The translations under genes and the position numbers were made by a program. From contig JAIBAM010000001.1 in the NCBI GenBank assembly GCA_019695175.1, positions 213,689-277,688 on the forward strand: DNA of 64,000 nucleotides. Reading direction: 5' to 3'. The notes under the pieces are model-generated. The model had not been told where the DNA came from and did not search any database. It saw only the letters and a program-made list of their open reading frames with translations. This document shows, piece after piece, positions 31,067-40,640 of this stretch; position 1 is the first letter of the stretch; the number at the start of each line of letters is the position of its first letter. This DNA is from Bdellovibrionales bacterium. GTDB taxonomy: Bacteria > Bdellovibrionota > Bdellovibrionia > Bdellovibrionales > UBA1609.

Positions 31067-33517
31067 ATGGAAAACTCACAAAATTTTGGCATTTCAAATG
31101 TAGACATAAATAGGGAAATGCGTGAGGCCTACTTACAGTATTCTATGAGTGTTATTGTGGGGAGAGCATTGCCAGATGTTAGGGATGGACTTAAACCTGT
31201 CCATCGACGTTGTTTGTTTGCAATGCATGAGCTCAGTAACACCCACGATAAACCTTATAAGAAATCTGCGCGTATCGTTGGGGATGTTATCGGTAAATAC
31301 CATCCCCATGGTGACATGGCTGTTTATGACACTATTGTGCGTATGGCTCAGGATTTTTCATTGCGTTACCCACTTGTAGATGGACAAGGGAATTTTGGCT
31401 CCATAGATGGTGATGCGCCAGCAGCTCCTCGTTATACCGAAGTGAGAATGACCCATTTAGCCGAAGAACTGCTGGAAGATATTGAAAGGGAAACTGTTTC
31501 CTATACTTGGAATTATGATGATACTTTACTCATTCCCCAGGTCCTTCCGGCAAAATTTCCAAACCTTTTAGTCAATGGAAGCTCTGGGATTGCTGTGGGG
31601 ATGGCGACTAACATACCTCCTCATAATTTGGGTGAGGTGATTGATGGTTGTATTGCAATTATTAAAAATCCTCAAATTAGTATTGATGATTTGATACGTT
31701 TGATTCCCGCTCCTGACTTCCCCACCGCAGGAATTATTGCTGGAACTCAAGGAATTCTTTCCGCTTATAAAACAGGTCGTGGAATTATAAACATAAAGGC
31801 TGTAACGGAAATTGAAAATAGAAAGGATAGGGAAGATATTGTTGTTAATGAAATTCCCTATCAAGTAAATAAAGCGAAATTGATTGAGAGTATTGCAGAT
31901 TTAGTTAAAGAGAAGAAGATAGAGGGCATTTCAGATATTCGTGATGAATCCAGCCGCGAAGGAATGAGAATTGTCATTCAGCTCAAGCGTGGTGAAAATG
32001 CTCAGGTTATTTTGAATCGATTATATAAATACACCCAAATGCAAACCAGCTACGGAATTATAATGCTTGCTTTGGATGCTAAAAACCAACCCTTTACTTT
32101 CAATTTAAAACAAATGCTGGAAGCATTTTTAACCCATCGAAAAGATGTGGTTACAAGAAGATGTATTTTTGATCTTAAAAAGGCTGAAGCACGGGCTCAC
32201 ATATTAGAAGGATTAAAAAGGGCTTTAGATCAAATTGACGCTATTATTACAACAATAAGAAGTGCCAAAGAATCAGAAACAGCTAAGGTAAGCTTAATAG
32301 AAAAATTCCAGTTTTCTGATAAACAAGCGCAGGCCATTTTGGAAATGCGTTTGCAACGATTGACTGGGTTGGAAAGACAAAAAATTATAGATGAGTTACT
32401 TGATATAAATAAAAACATTACTTGGTTGAAAAATGCGCTGAGCGATGTAAATGAAATTTATAAAATAATTATTGGAGAACTTGAGGAAATTAAGAAGAAT
32501 TATTCCAATCCCCGCAGAACTAAAATAGAAATTAACAATGATGAATTACAAGATGAAGATCTTATAGCCCATGAAGAGATGGTCGTAACCATGACCTATT
32601 CAGGGTATATCAAACGAATTCCCATTGATGAATATCGCCTACAAAAAAGAGGAGGAAAGGGTCTTAAAGGTGCAGAATCTCGAGAAGAAGATTTTGTAAA
32701 CCGTGTGTTTGTCGAAGACACTTTGACGACTTTCTTATCATTCTCTGATCGTGGAAAACTTTATTGGTTGAAGGTTTATAAAATCCCTCTGGGAACCAGA
32801 GTTTCAAAAGGAAGAGCGATTAATAATTTAATTCAACTTTCTTCTGGAGAGTCTATAAAAGCTATATTACCAGTTGCAACTTTTAAACCTGAGCAGTTCA
32901 TAGTTATGCTTACAGAAAAGGGAATTATTAAAAAAACTTCATTAGATTCATTTTCGAGACCACGTCCTTCAGGACTTATAGCGTTGACGATTGAGCTGGA
33001 TGACAATCTTGCTGATGCAAAAATAAGTTCAGGAAATGATGATGTTTTTATTGTCACTAAAGAAGGAATGTCCATTCGTTTTGATGAGAGTGAAGTTCGT
33101 GCTATGGGACGATCGGCTCGAGGAGTTAAAGGTATTTCGCTCACAAAAAATGATCAGGTTATTGGAATGGAAATTGTTGCAAAGGATAGTAAAGAAACAG
33201 TTCTTATGGTGACCAAGAATGGATATGGAAAAAGAACTTCGATGGATGAGTATCGAACACAAAGTCGTGGTGGAATGGGATTAATCACTCAAAAAACTAC
33301 AGATAAAGTGGGGGACTTAGTTTATGCAGGTCTTGTGAATGATCAAAAGCAAGTTTTAGTAATGACCAATAAAGGTCAAACCATTCGAACTCGTTGTAAA
33401 GAGGTTTCAATTCTGGGACGAAATACTCAAGGAGTTCGATTGATGCACCTCAAGGATGATGAGTTTGTAACGAGTGTGGCAATTTTGGAAAATGAGGACG
33501 ATGGCAAAGAAGAATGA
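31067..33517 (+). CDS. gyrA: DNA gyrase subunit A
   Basis: GyrA cuts and passes DNA strands. The 816-residue protein has the breakage-reunion domain with catalytic Tyr123 (APRYTEVRM). The GyrA-box follows (QRGGKGLKG) in the C-terminal beta-pinwheel. In the quinolone-determining region the motif reads [10 protein letters not shown]: Met84 occupies the position of E. coli Ser83, while Asp88 (E. coli Asp87) is conserved. It is 15 bases after gyrB and overlaps the following lipoprotein gene by 4 bases (ATGA). Confidence 0.98.
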   Translation: MENSQNFGISNVDINREMREAYLQYSMSVIVGRALPDVRDGLKPVHRRCLFAMHELSNTHDKPYKKSARIVGDVIGKYHPHGDMAVYDTIVRMAQDFSLRYPLVDGQGNFGSIDGDAPAAPRYTEVRMTHLAEELLEDIERETVSYTWNYDDTLLIPQVLPAKFPNLLVNGSSGIAVGMATNIPPHNLGEVIDGCIAIIKNPQISIDDLIRLIPAPDFPTAGIIAGTQGILSAYKTGRGIINIKAVTEIENRKDREDIVVNEIPYQVNKAKLIESIADLVKEKKIEGISDIRDESSREGMRIVIQLKRGENAQVILNRLYKYTQMQTSYGIIMLALDAKNQPFTFNLKQMLEAFLTHRKDVVTRRCIFDLKKAEARAHILEGLKRALDQIDAIITTIRSAKESETAKVSLIEKFQFSDKQAQAILEMRLQRLTGLERQKIIDELLDINKNITWLKNALSDVNEIYKIIIGELEEIKKNYSNPRRTKIEINNDELQDEDLIAHEEMVVTMTYSGYIKRIPIDEYRLQKRGGKGLKGAESREEDFVNRVFVEDTLTTFLSFSDRGKLYWLKVYKIPLGTRVSKGRAINNLIQLSSGESIKAILPVATFKPEQFIVMLTEKGIIKKTSLDSFSRPRPSGLIALTIELDDNLADAKISSGNDDVFIVTKEGMSIRFDESEVRAMGRSARGVKGISLTKNDQVIGMEIVAKDSKETVLMVTKNGYGKRTSMDEYRTQSRGGMGLITQKTTDKVGDLVYAGLVNDQKQVLVMTNKGQTIRTRCKEVSILGRNTQGVRLMHLKDDEFVTSVAILENEDDGKEE

Positions 33518-34347
33518 GTGCGAGAAAGATAAACACAAAACAAATAATTGTTTTATTTAGTTTATCTTTTCTGTTTTTGGCGGTCTCGAGCGGCTGTAAC
33601 ATGTCCTTTCAAAGTATGCAGTACTCTGCGGCTCAAAAGGCCTTAGAACGTCGTAATTACCGAGAGGCTCTGGAAATATTATTTCGTGTGATGAAAAAGG
33701 ATCCAGGTAAACCGTTGGCTCTTGAGTCAGCTCGCAAAGCGGCAAGAATTGCCCAGTTTGAGATCAAGGACTACTTAAAAGCTATTGAGTGTTATCGATA
33801 TATAGTTTTATATTCTCCCAATGCAAGTGAGAGAATTTCCGCCCAAAAAAGCATAGGAAATTTGTACTTTGAAAAGCTCCTAGACTATGCCCAGGCTATT
33901 ATTGAAATCAATCGATTTTTACCCTTACTCCCTTCAAAAGAAAGGTCTCCTTATAGACTTTTATTAGCAAAGGCCGAATCAAATTTAAATAATTTTGATC
34001 AAGCGCTCATTGAAATAGAAGGAATCATTAAGGAAAATCCGTCCCAAGAAGTATTATTTGAAACCCTACTATTTAAGGGACATATCTTACAGTCAGAAAA
34101 AAAATTAGAAGGGGCCATTTCAGTTTTTAATTTACTTATAAAAAAGTACCCCCATAGGGCAAAAAAAGAAAATGTCGGATTAAGTCTCGCGATATGTTTG
34201 GAAGAAAAAGGCGAATTTTCTAAAGCCATAAATATATTGGAAACGATAAAAAATTTTTATCCTACTCCAGATTTTGTCCAAACTAGAATTAATAGATTAA
34301 AAGATAGAATGGAGAATCTGCCTGGAGCCCAAGGATTTAAAAGATAA
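33514..34347 (+). CDS. TPR-repeat lipoprotein
   Basis: A 277-residue protein with a lipoprotein signal (hydrophobic run ending in VSSGC, Cys near 28). At least five tetratricopeptide-like helical pairs follow, for example AQKALERRNYREALEILFRV, IKDYLKAIECYRYIVLYSP, and KGEFSKAINILETIKNFYP. Such proteins are usually envelope assembly scaffolds (compare BamD or YbgF types), but I cannot assign a partner. It overlaps gyrA by four bases and the next ATP-synthase accessory gene by one, so it is translated as part of the same operon. Confidence 0.75.
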   Translation: MSARKINTKQIIVLFSLSFLFLAVSSGCNMSFQSMQYSAAQKALERRNYREALEILFRVMKKDPGKPLALESARKAARIAQFEIKDYLKAIECYRYIVLYSPNASERISAQKSIGNLYFEKLLDYAQAIIEINRFLPLLPSKERSPYRLLLAKAESNLNNFDQALIEIEGIIKENPSQEVLFETLLFKGHILQSEKKLEGAISVFNLLIKKYPHRAKKENVGLSLAICLEEKGEFSKAINILETIKNFYPTPDFVQTRINRLKDRMENLPGAQGFKR

Positions 34348-34610
34348 TGATGTCGGTGAAAGATTTTATGAATCATTCGGAAAATGGAAATGAAAAAAAC
34401 CAAAGCAAAAAAAAATATGGCATAGCCTTTATTGGCATAGGTTCGGAAATTATTGCTTTCTTGTTGCTTGGGGTCTGGTTTGGAAAGCACTTAGATGAAA
34501 AGTTTCAACTTAGAGGTCTTGCCACCGCTTTGTCGGTTTTATCAGGTCTTACTTTATGGATAATTCATTTGGTGTATTTATTAAAAAAGATGAACCGACC
34601 CTCAGAATAA
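34347..34610 (+). CDS. AtpZ/AtpI-type small membrane protein of ATP synthase
   Basis: An 87-residue protein with two predicted membrane helices (IAFIGIGSEIIAFLLLGVWF and ATALSVLSGLTLWIIHLVYL), separated by GKHLDEKF. This is the pattern of the F0F1-ATPase gene-1 family (AtpZ/AtpQ). These proteins help assemble the c-ring or carry Mg2+. A polar head of ~22 residues precedes the helices. It is the first of four Fo-related genes downstream of gyrA. Confidence 0.75.
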   Translation: MMSVKDFMNHSENGNEKNQSKKKYGIAFIGIGSEIIAFLLLGVWFGKHLDEKFQLRGLATALSVLSGLTLWIIHLVYLLKKMNRPSE

Positions 34611-34638
34611 TTCAAAAAAGGGAAATGTAGGCTCACAA

Positions 34639-34992
34639 ATGAACCGAATTTCAAATCTAATTAAGATTCATCTTATCCTAATCTTAATTCTACTGCCTTT
34701 TGTCAGTTATTTTTTTGGGGTAAATAGTGGGAAGACCTTTGCTTTAGGGGCATTTGTGGTTTGGTTGAACTGGTGGCTACTTATTTTTACTTGGAGTTGG
34801 GTTTTAGGAAAAAAATCGATTGCTCTTGCAGCAAGTGTCATTGTAATGAAATACGCGCTTTTAGCTTTTTTTAGTATTTGTATAATCCGTCAGCCTTGGC
34901 TTGTTCCAAGTTGGGTCGTTGGTGGTGTTTTTACCATTGTTCCAGCAGTTTTATTTTTGGCCTGGTATGAAAGATTGGAAAAGCAAAAATAA
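34639..34992 (+). CDS. atpI: ATP synthase protein I-like membrane protein
   Basis: A 117-residue protein made almost wholly of four membrane helices (IKIHLILILILLPFVSYFFG, then GKTFALGAFVVWLNWWLL, and so on), ending in a short basic tail. Size, topology and position directly before atpB match the ATP synthase I family, which aids c-ring assembly. Sequence conservation in this family is weak, so the call leans on context. Confidence 0.65.
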   Translation: MNRISNLIKIHLILILILLPFVSYFFGVNSGKTFALGAFVVWLNWWLLIFTWSWVLGKKSIALAASVIVMKYALLAFFSICIIRQPWLVPSWVVGGVFTIVPAVLFLAWYERLEKQK

Positions 34993-35021
34993 TTTAACCT
35001 TTAGACAAATATGGATTTATT

Positions 35022-35711
35022 GTGACTCATTTTAATTGGACACAACTTATACCTGGAATTTCACACGAACATATTCATGTGGCCACTGCAGCTGTTAGCT
35101 TTGCTATTCTTGGGTGCTTAGCAATTTTAGGTCGCGTAGCTTTGGGAAACGGTGATGAGGCTGTCACTCCAGCGGGGAAGTTTTCGCTCAAAGGATTTTT
35201 TGAGCTTGTAACCGAGTTTATTGTGGGCTTGGTAGACATGGTCATTGGCGAACATGGCAGAAAATTTGTTCCGATGTTTGCATCCATTTTTTTCTATGTT
35301 TGGATGAGCAACTTAATCGGACTTTTACCTGGAATGACTCCTTCAACAGATAATATCAATACGACGCTCGCATTGGGTTTGTTTTCGTTCCTTATGTACA
35401 ATTACTATGGACTTAAAGAGCATGGTATCGCTTATTTGAAGCATTTTTTAGGACCGGTATGGTGGTTGTCTTGGTTGATGTTGATTATTGAGTTGATCTC
35501 ACACTTTATAAGACCTTTAACACTCGGTCTAAGGTTGTCTGGAAACATTACCGCTGACCACACCGTACTATCTATTTTCTTGGATCTGGTACCTTGGGGA
35601 GTTCCCGCAATTTTTTACGGTATGGGAATTTTTGTGGCTTCTATTCAGGCATTCGTTTTTACAATTTTGTCTATGATCTATGTTTCAATGGCAATTGCGC
35701 ATGATCATTAA
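35022..35711 (+). CDS. atpB: ATP synthase Fo subunit a
   Basis: Subunit a provides the two half-channels for ion passage to the c-ring. The 229-residue protein has five to six membrane helices and the invariant Arg171 in PLTLGLRLSGN, with IIELISHFIRP before it. It starts at GTG 35022. The gene lies 31 bases before atpE, and both are about 21 kb away from the F1 genes, on the other side of oriC. Confidence 0.95.
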   Translation: MTHFNWTQLIPGISHEHIHVATAAVSFAILGCLAILGRVALGNGDEAVTPAGKFSLKGFFELVTEFIVGLVDMVIGEHGRKFVPMFASIFFYVWMSNLIGLLPGMTPSTDNINTTLALGLFSFLMYNYYGLKEHGIAYLKHFLGPVWWLSWLMLIIELISHFIRPLTLGLRLSGNITADHTVLSIFLDLVPWGVPAIFYGMGIFVASIQAFVFTILSMIYVSMAIAHDH

Positions 35712-35742
35712 AGATAATCAACACCACTAACAGGAGAAAAAA

Positions 35743-36066
35743 ATGAAAAAAATATGCGTACTTCTTGCTACATTGGTAGCAATTCCATCATGGGCTCAAG
35801 AAGTTGTTAATGCTGCAGCAACAACAGGCCATGGTTTAGGCGACAAAGCTTTTTATGCTTTAGGTGCGAGTTTGTTACTAGGTTTGGCGGCATTGGGTGG
35901 AACTTTAGCTCAAGGCAAAATTGGATCAGCTGCAATGGATGGTATCGCTCGCAATCCTCAAGCTGGAAAAGAAATGTTTACTCCTATGATCGTTGCCCTT
36001 GCCTTAATTGAGTCTCTAGTTATTCTTTCTTGGCTTATGGCAAACTTCTTCCAAGGAAAGTTCTAG
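35743..36066 (+). CDS. atpE: ATP synthase Fo subunit c
   Basis: Subunit c forms the rotor ring. The 107-residue product is longer than the usual ~75-90 because of a signal-like leader (MKKICVLLATLVAIPSWA). The hairpin follows: helix 1 with Gln57 in TLAQGKIG, the loop ARNP, and helix 2 with the ion-carrying Glu90-Ser91 (ALIESLVIL). Gln plus Glu-Ser corresponds to ligands of Na+-type rings, though proton rings can share it. A strong ribosome site (CAGGAG) precedes the ATG, as expected for the most abundant subunit, and a terminator follows. Confidence 0.95.
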   Translation: MKKICVLLATLVAIPSWAQEVVNAAATTGHGLGDKAFYALGASLLLGLAALGGTLAQGKIGSAAMDGIARNPQAGKEMFTPMIVALALIESLVILSWLMANFFQGKF

Positions 36067-36100
36067 TACATAAAGAGAAAAATTCTAGAAGCGACTTCGT

Positions 36101-36140
36101 AAAAGGCAGTTGAGTTAAAAACTGCCTTTTATATTTTTTT
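36101..36140 (+). terminator. Rho-independent terminator after atpE
   Basis: AAAAGGCAGTT (36101-36111) pairs with AACTGCCTTTT (36120-36130) around an eight-base loop. It is followed by ATATTTTTTT. It closes the dnaN-to-atpE co-directional series. Confidence 0.85.
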
Positions 36141-36197
36141 ATCTATGCAACCCACTCCAATCAATACTCCATAAAAGTATTAACTTAAAAAATTAAG

Positions 36198-37568
36198 TTA
36201 AAGTTCAGAGTTTACAATACGATCAAACCTATCTTTTATTTGGTCTAAATAAGTCTGTGACTCAGCTTCAAAACGCATAACCAGAACAGGTTGTGTGTTG
36301 GAGGCTCGAGCTAAAGCCCATCCCTGGGGAAAACTGATTCTAATTCCATCAATCAGATTGATTTTGTATTCTGGTGAAGGGGTAAAATGTTGGATAAGTT
36401 TTTTCACGATGGTTTTCTTTTTTTCTTCTGTAGTATCGATACGAATTTCTGGAGTGCTAAACGTCGGCGGAAGGCTAGACAGGAGTTCACTTATTTTCTT
36501 TCCTGATAGATTGAGAATTTCAAGGATTCTAAGTCCGGCATAAAGGGCATCATCAAAGCCATAGTTACGATCAGAAAAGAAAATATGTCCACTGAGTTCA
36601 CCCCCAAAAGCCGCTTTTTCCTGTTTTATTTTTTCCTTGATCAGACTATGACCTGATTTCCACATGATAGAATGTCCACCCATCTGATCAATCGCCTTAA
36701 AAATTTTATCAGAGCATTTAACGTCTCCAATAATTTTACTTCCAGGGTTCTTTTGTAAGATAAATTGGCTGTACAGAAAAATCAGTTCATCCCCAAGGAT
36801 CATTCTGCCGTTTTCATCAACGAGTCCAATCCGATCAGCATCTCCATCAAAGCCAATTCCAACGAGCGATTGGGTCTTTTTGACCGTATTCATTAAATCA
36901 GAAAGGTTTTTTTCAACAGTAGGATCAGGATGATGATTGGGAAATTTTCCGTCAGGCTCTTCAAATAAAATTTTTGGACGTAAACCAACAGACTCATAAA
37001 GTTTTCGTGCGACACACCCTGCGGCACCGTTGCCACAATCAAGAACAAAAGGAATTGGATTTAATTTACCGAACTCTTTTTGATACCTTTCTATATAAAG
37101 AGGAAAAATATCAAACTTCTTTTCATGTCCACCACTTGTAGAAGTAAACTCTGAATTTTTGATAATTTTTTCTAACGCTTTAATATCGTCACCAAAAATC
37201 GTGGATTTTCCGACGGATATTTTAAACCCATTGTATTCTGGTGGATTGTGGCTTCCTGTGACCATAATTGCACCATGAATATTTTCTAAAGCAAAAGTAG
37301 AAAAATATGTAATTGGTGACGTAACAAGTCCCAGATTTAAAACTTTAGCTCCACATTTTTTCATACCAGAGCTTAAGGCATCAACTAGAGTCTGGCTTGA
37401 TAATCTGGCATCTTGGCCAAGGGCCACGGTGGGATTTTTTTCGCCATATTTTTTATTTAAAATTGTAATATAGGCTTGTCCAAGATGGAAAGCAAAGTCA
37501 GCATCAAAATCTTCGTTGAAACGGCCACGGACGTCGTACTCACGGAAGATTTCTGGAGACATTTTCAT
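36198..37568 (-). CDS. Phosphomannomutase/phosphoglucomutase
   Basis: Alpha-D-phosphohexomutase that interconverts hexose 1- and 6-phosphates for glycan and lipopolysaccharide precursors. The 456-residue protein has the four expected blocks: catalytic phosphoserine loop TGSHNPPEYNGFKI, metal loop GFDGDADRIG, sugar-binding loop GGELSGHIFF, and phosphate-binding loop RASNTQPVLVMRFEA. Its size and motifs fit bifunctional ManB/AlgC-type enzymes; mannose or glucose preference cannot be fixed by eye. ATG 37568 has TAGGGG six or seven bases upstream. Confidence 0.9.
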   Translation of the reverse strand: MKMSPEIFREYDVRGRFNEDFDADFAFHLGQAYITILNKKYGEKNPTVALGQDARLSSQTLVDALSSGMKKCGAKVLNLGLVTSPITYFSTFALENIHGAIMVTGSHNPPEYNGFKISVGKSTIFGDDIKALEKIIKNSEFTSTSGGHEKKFDIFPLYIERYQKEFGKLNPIPFVLDCGNGAAGCVARKLYESVGLRPKILFEEPDGKFPNHHPDPTVEKNLSDLMNTVKKTQSLVGIGFDGDADRIGLVDENGRMILGDELIFLYSQFILQKNPGSKIIGDVKCSDKIFKAIDQMGGHSIMWKSGHSLIKEKIKQEKAAFGGELSGHIFFSDRNYGFDDALYAGLRILEILNLSGKKISELLSSLPPTFSTPEIRIDTTEEKKKTIVKKLIQHFTPSPEYKINLIDGIRISFPQGWALARASNTQPVLVMRFEAESQTYLDQIKDRFDRIVNSEL

Positions 37569-37631
37569 TTTAAACCCCTACTTTTTGATGCTAAAGTTTT
37601 AAAAAAAGAGATGAGGTATTGTTATCGAGTT

Positions 37632-38594
37632 TTATTGTGAATTCAATAATTTTACCGTTAATAGGATGGCCTCCTTCATGGAGCCAAACTTTGCCTTATT
37701 CTTACCAAAGAGCTCTTTTGCTGTGCCATGATCAACACTGGTTCTTAAAAATGGGAGTCCTAAGGTGAGATGAACTCCTTCATTAAAACCGTGGGACATT
37801 TTAAATGGAACAAGTCCTTGATCATGGTAAAGGCATAAAAAAAAGGAATATTTTTTTCTTATTTCAGGAATAAAAGCAGCATCTGGAACTAAAGGTCCTT
37901 CAATTGGATAGCCCTTATTCTGTAATTTTTTGATCAGAGGAATTAATAAGGAACATTCTTCTGATCCTAAAATTCCATTTTCACCGGCGTGAGGATTTAG
38001 TCCTAAAACTCCAATAGGTTTGGAGTTTTTTGATCTTAGGATCGGCTCAAGTAACTCTTTGAGCCTTAGTGTGCTAAAAAAGGCATTTTCAACCAAACTT
38101 GCAGATAATGTCTCACTTACTTTTGCGAAAGGGATGTGCCCTGTAGCAAGAACCACATTAAATTTTTTACCGATAAAAGCCATAAATAAAGGTTTGTATT
38201 GAGAAAGTCTTTCCAACAACTCAGTATGGCCTAAATCGGCCCAGCCCTGCTCTTTCATGGTGGTTTTACTTAAAGGACCAGTGACCATGGCGTTTAATTT
38301 TTTTTCTAAACATAAAGTTATGGTTTCTTCAACCCAACTTACGGGAGATAAAGTGCTGGCGATTTCAATCAGAGTTTTAGAATTTTGAGGAAGTAAATCT
38401 ATTTCCTTCAATGTGTTGACCGTGATTAATTTAAATTTATGGTTTAAGATTTTCAATTGCTTTTGTGGGGCTTTTGCGGATCGCCACAAAATGAATTGAA
38501 CATTTTTTACGGGTCCGATGGCGTGAAGAGCCTTGGTGGCTACTTCAAGACCAATTCCATCTTCATCGCCTGTGGTTATCGATACCCTTAACAA
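37632..38594 (-). CDS. pdxA: 4-hydroxythreonine-4-phosphate dehydrogenase PdxA
   Basis: PdxA oxidises 4-phosphohydroxy-L-threonine in pyridoxal phosphate synthesis. The 320-residue protein has GPLSKTTMKEQGW and the metal-binding histidines in LGHTELL and YHDQGLVPFK. Also present are LNPHAGENGILGSEE and LRTSVDHGTA. The N-terminal motif reads TTGDEDGIGLE instead of the usual TxGDPxGIGPE, a mild departure. The start is TTG 38594, three bases after the surA stop, so it is probably translationally coupled to surA, as in E. coli surA-pdxA. Confidence 0.9.
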   Translation of the reverse strand: MLRVSITTGDEDGIGLEVATKALHAIGPVKNVQFILWRSAKAPQKQLKILNHKFKLITVNTLKEIDLLPQNSKTLIEIASTLSPVSWVEETITLCLEKKLNAMVTGPLSKTTMKEQGWADLGHTELLERLSQYKPLFMAFIGKKFNVVLATGHIPFAKVSETLSASLVENAFFSTLRLKELLEPILRSKNSKPIGVLGLNPHAGENGILGSEECSLLIPLIKKLQNKGYPIEGPLVPDAAFIPEIRKKYSFFLCLYHDQGLVPFKMSHGFNEGVHLTLGLPFLRTSVDHGTAKELFGKNKAKFGSMKEAILLTVKLLNSQ

Positions 38595-38596
38595 AA

Positions 38597-39589
38597 TTAA
38601 CTATCCTTGAACTCATTGATACGAATAAAGGCATCAGACCTTTTTTGAATCAGCCAATTATTGAATTGTCTGCGAAAGGCTTCAGTAAAAAGTTTGGATC
38701 TGTATTCTTCTTTTTTTTGCTCAAGAAGAGGATCAATAGAAGCCGTTTTTTTTAAAACTTTGAAAATTTGAAAACCTATAGACGATTTTACGAGAGCGGA
38801 TGTTTGTCCTGGATCAAGAGAAGAAATGGCATTCTCAATTTCTTTTCGCATTTCACCGGTGCGAAAATTACCTAACAGTCCACCTTGTGAAAAATTTGGA
38901 TCTTCACTGTATTGTTCTGCTACTTTGTCAAAGGATTGTCCTTCCTTAATTTTGAGCAGACCTTTTTCTGCTCGATTGCGGGCTTCCCCCTCGCCACCAT
39001 TTGATGAAAGAAACAAAATATGGGAGACCTGATACTCATAAATTTGGTTTTTTTGTGGACCCTTTTGACTTAGAAAATATGCTGCCACATCTTCGTCTGA
39101 AATTTTTATTTTTGAGGTCACTTCCTTTTCTATAAGACTTTGTCTTTCAAGGGAGGACTTTATAAAAGCCTGATAATCACTTAGACTGGCCCCCTTCTCT
39201 TTTAATAGGTCTTTGAGTTGGGCGTAATTCATGCGTTTGTTACGCAATATATTTCGTATTTCTAGTTCAACTCTTTCGATGGTTACATCCAAACTTTGCT
39301 TTTTTATTTCATTATCCAGAATTTTTTCATCAATTAAATAATTAATTTGAACTGAAGAGTCAGTGGATAAATTTTGCTTGTCATAGATTTGTAAAAGAGT
39401 GTCGTCGATCAAGCCCTCATTAGTAATCTTCTTTTCCAGTCTTATTTTATCGGAAAGTAACACCGGCTGGCTATTTACAATGGATAACACACGTTCAATA
39501 ATTTTTCCCTGGGAGTTTATTGGTAAGAATAAAATGACTCCTAAAAGGATCTTAGCAACGTTGATTGAAACATTTTTGCAAGAGTTCAT
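38597..39589 (-). CDS. surA: SurA-like periplasmic peptidyl-prolyl isomerase/chaperone
   Basis: SurA chaperones outer-membrane proteins to the Bam complex. From ATG 39589 (AGGGTG six bases upstream) the product has 330 residues. A signal peptide (KILLGVILFLPINSQG) precedes the SurA N-domain pattern ERVLSIVNSQPVLLSDKIRL. One parvulin domain follows (~190-290) with YQVSHILFLSS, SEDPNFSQGGLLGNF and SSIGFQIFKVL. Only one PPIase domain is present, versus two in E. coli. It is followed directly by pdxA. Confidence 0.82.
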   Translation of the reverse strand: MNSCKNVSINVAKILLGVILFLPINSQGKIIERVLSIVNSQPVLLSDKIRLEKKITNEGLIDDTLLQIYDKQNLSTDSSVQINYLIDEKILDNEIKKQSLDVTIERVELEIRNILRNKRMNYAQLKDLLKEKGASLSDYQAFIKSSLERQSLIEKEVTSKIKISDEDVAAYFLSQKGPQKNQIYEYQVSHILFLSSNGGEGEARNRAEKGLLKIKEGQSFDKVAEQYSEDPNFSQGGLLGNFRTGEMRKEIENAISSLDPGQTSALVKSSIGFQIFKVLKKTASIDPLLEQKKEEYRSKLFTEAFRRQFNNWLIQKRSDAFIRINEFKDS

Positions 39590-39590
39590 A

Positions 39591-40601
39591 TTAGTCACCC
39601 TGGGTTTCTACTTTAATGAGGTTTAAAAGTTGTTCATCTTTGAGCACTCTCACTTTCCTTAATTCTCCTTCGAGCCATGAGGTATAAGCAATTTGTTCAT
39701 TTCTTGCTAATAAAAGTTGAGATATCTTTGTTCTAACCTGTTCAAAAGGTTTAATTTGAGCCGGTCTTTTTCCCATCACTTCAAAAATATGATAACCATA
39801 GGCGCTTTTAATAATAGGGCTTCTGGATCCAACAGACATTTGAAAAGCCTGATCAAAACCATCCATAACCCCTTTTTCAACCCACCCCAATTCCCCTTTC
39901 GCAGTCTTTGCTTCGGGTGTGATAGAATACTTTACTGCCAACTCAGAGAGCGGTTTACCTTTTTTTAACTGATCTTCCACTAATTTGGCATCTGCTTCTG
40001 TTGAAAGCACAATTTGTTTTAGTTTTACCTGTTCCGGTCTTTCAAAAGACTCTTTATTTGTTTTGTAGTAGGATTTTAATTCTTCTTCTTGGGGTTCTTT
40101 AAAGTTTGCATGCAGTGCAAGGATGACTTTTTTTTGTAACAAATTATTTTTCACCTGATTTTTCCATTCAGATAAATTTAGATTTTGTTCCGCAAGCATT
40201 TTGTTAAATGTGTTCACATCTGGATATCTGCTGCGCAAAAGAGAGGTTTCTTTTTCCAATTCTTCTACTTTTACCAAAATGCTATGATTTCTGGCCCAGT
40301 TTTCTGTGATCATCAAAATAATAAAATCCCGAACAATGTTTTCCTTAGCTTTTTGCAAAATAACAGGATCTTTGGTTCGAAGAGCGTCTAAATGTTTAAG
40401 CTGATTCGCCAATTGGTCGGCAAAATCAGAGGCCTTGAGTTCCTTCCCATCGACACTGACAACAGTTTTTTGTCCCAAATCTACTTTTTTGGTGCAGGCA
40501 GACAGAATAAGTATGGCAATGATCCTAGAAGAAGTACGAAAAAAAAATTTAAAATAAAATGAGAAAGTTTTTTTTGTGAATAATGATTTAAAAATCGTCA
40601 T
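39591..40601 (-). CDS. PpiC-type peptidyl-prolyl isomerase lipoprotein
   Basis: A 336-residue foldase of the PrsA/PpiC type. The N-terminal hydrophobic stretch ends in a lipobox (LILSAC), implying an anchored lipoprotein; the ~20 residues before it are unusually Phe- and Lys-rich, so the true start may be further in. The chaperone helices (~60-180) are followed by a parvulin domain with VKLKQIVLSTEADA, KGELGWVEKGVM and SAYGYHIFEVM. Its stop lies just upstream of the surA start, so the two are probably co-translated. Likely role: folding of exported proteins in the periplasm. Confidence 0.8.
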   Translation of the reverse strand: MTIFKSLFTKKTFSFYFKFFFRTSSRIIAILILSACTKKVDLGQKTVVSVDGKELKASDFADQLANQLKHLDALRTKDPVILQKAKENIVRDFIILMITENWARNHSILVKVEELEKETSLLRSRYPDVNTFNKMLAEQNLNLSEWKNQVKNNLLQKKVILALHANFKEPQEEELKSYYKTNKESFERPEQVKLKQIVLSTEADAKLVEDQLKKGKPLSELAVKYSITPEAKTAKGELGWVEKGVMDGFDQAFQMSVGSRSPIIKSAYGYHIFEVMGKRPAQIKPFEQVRTKISQLLLARNEQIAYTSWLEGELRKVRVLKDEQLLNLIKVETQGD

Positions 40602-40640
40602 TGAAATGATCTATCAAACTAAAAGATAAACTCAAGAATT

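Noticed and set aside
36180-36201. TTAACTTAA/TTAAGTTAA palindrome at the end of the phosphohexomutase gene
   Set aside because: Pure A/T stem with very weak pairing apart from one G-C pair; not convincing as a terminator or operator.
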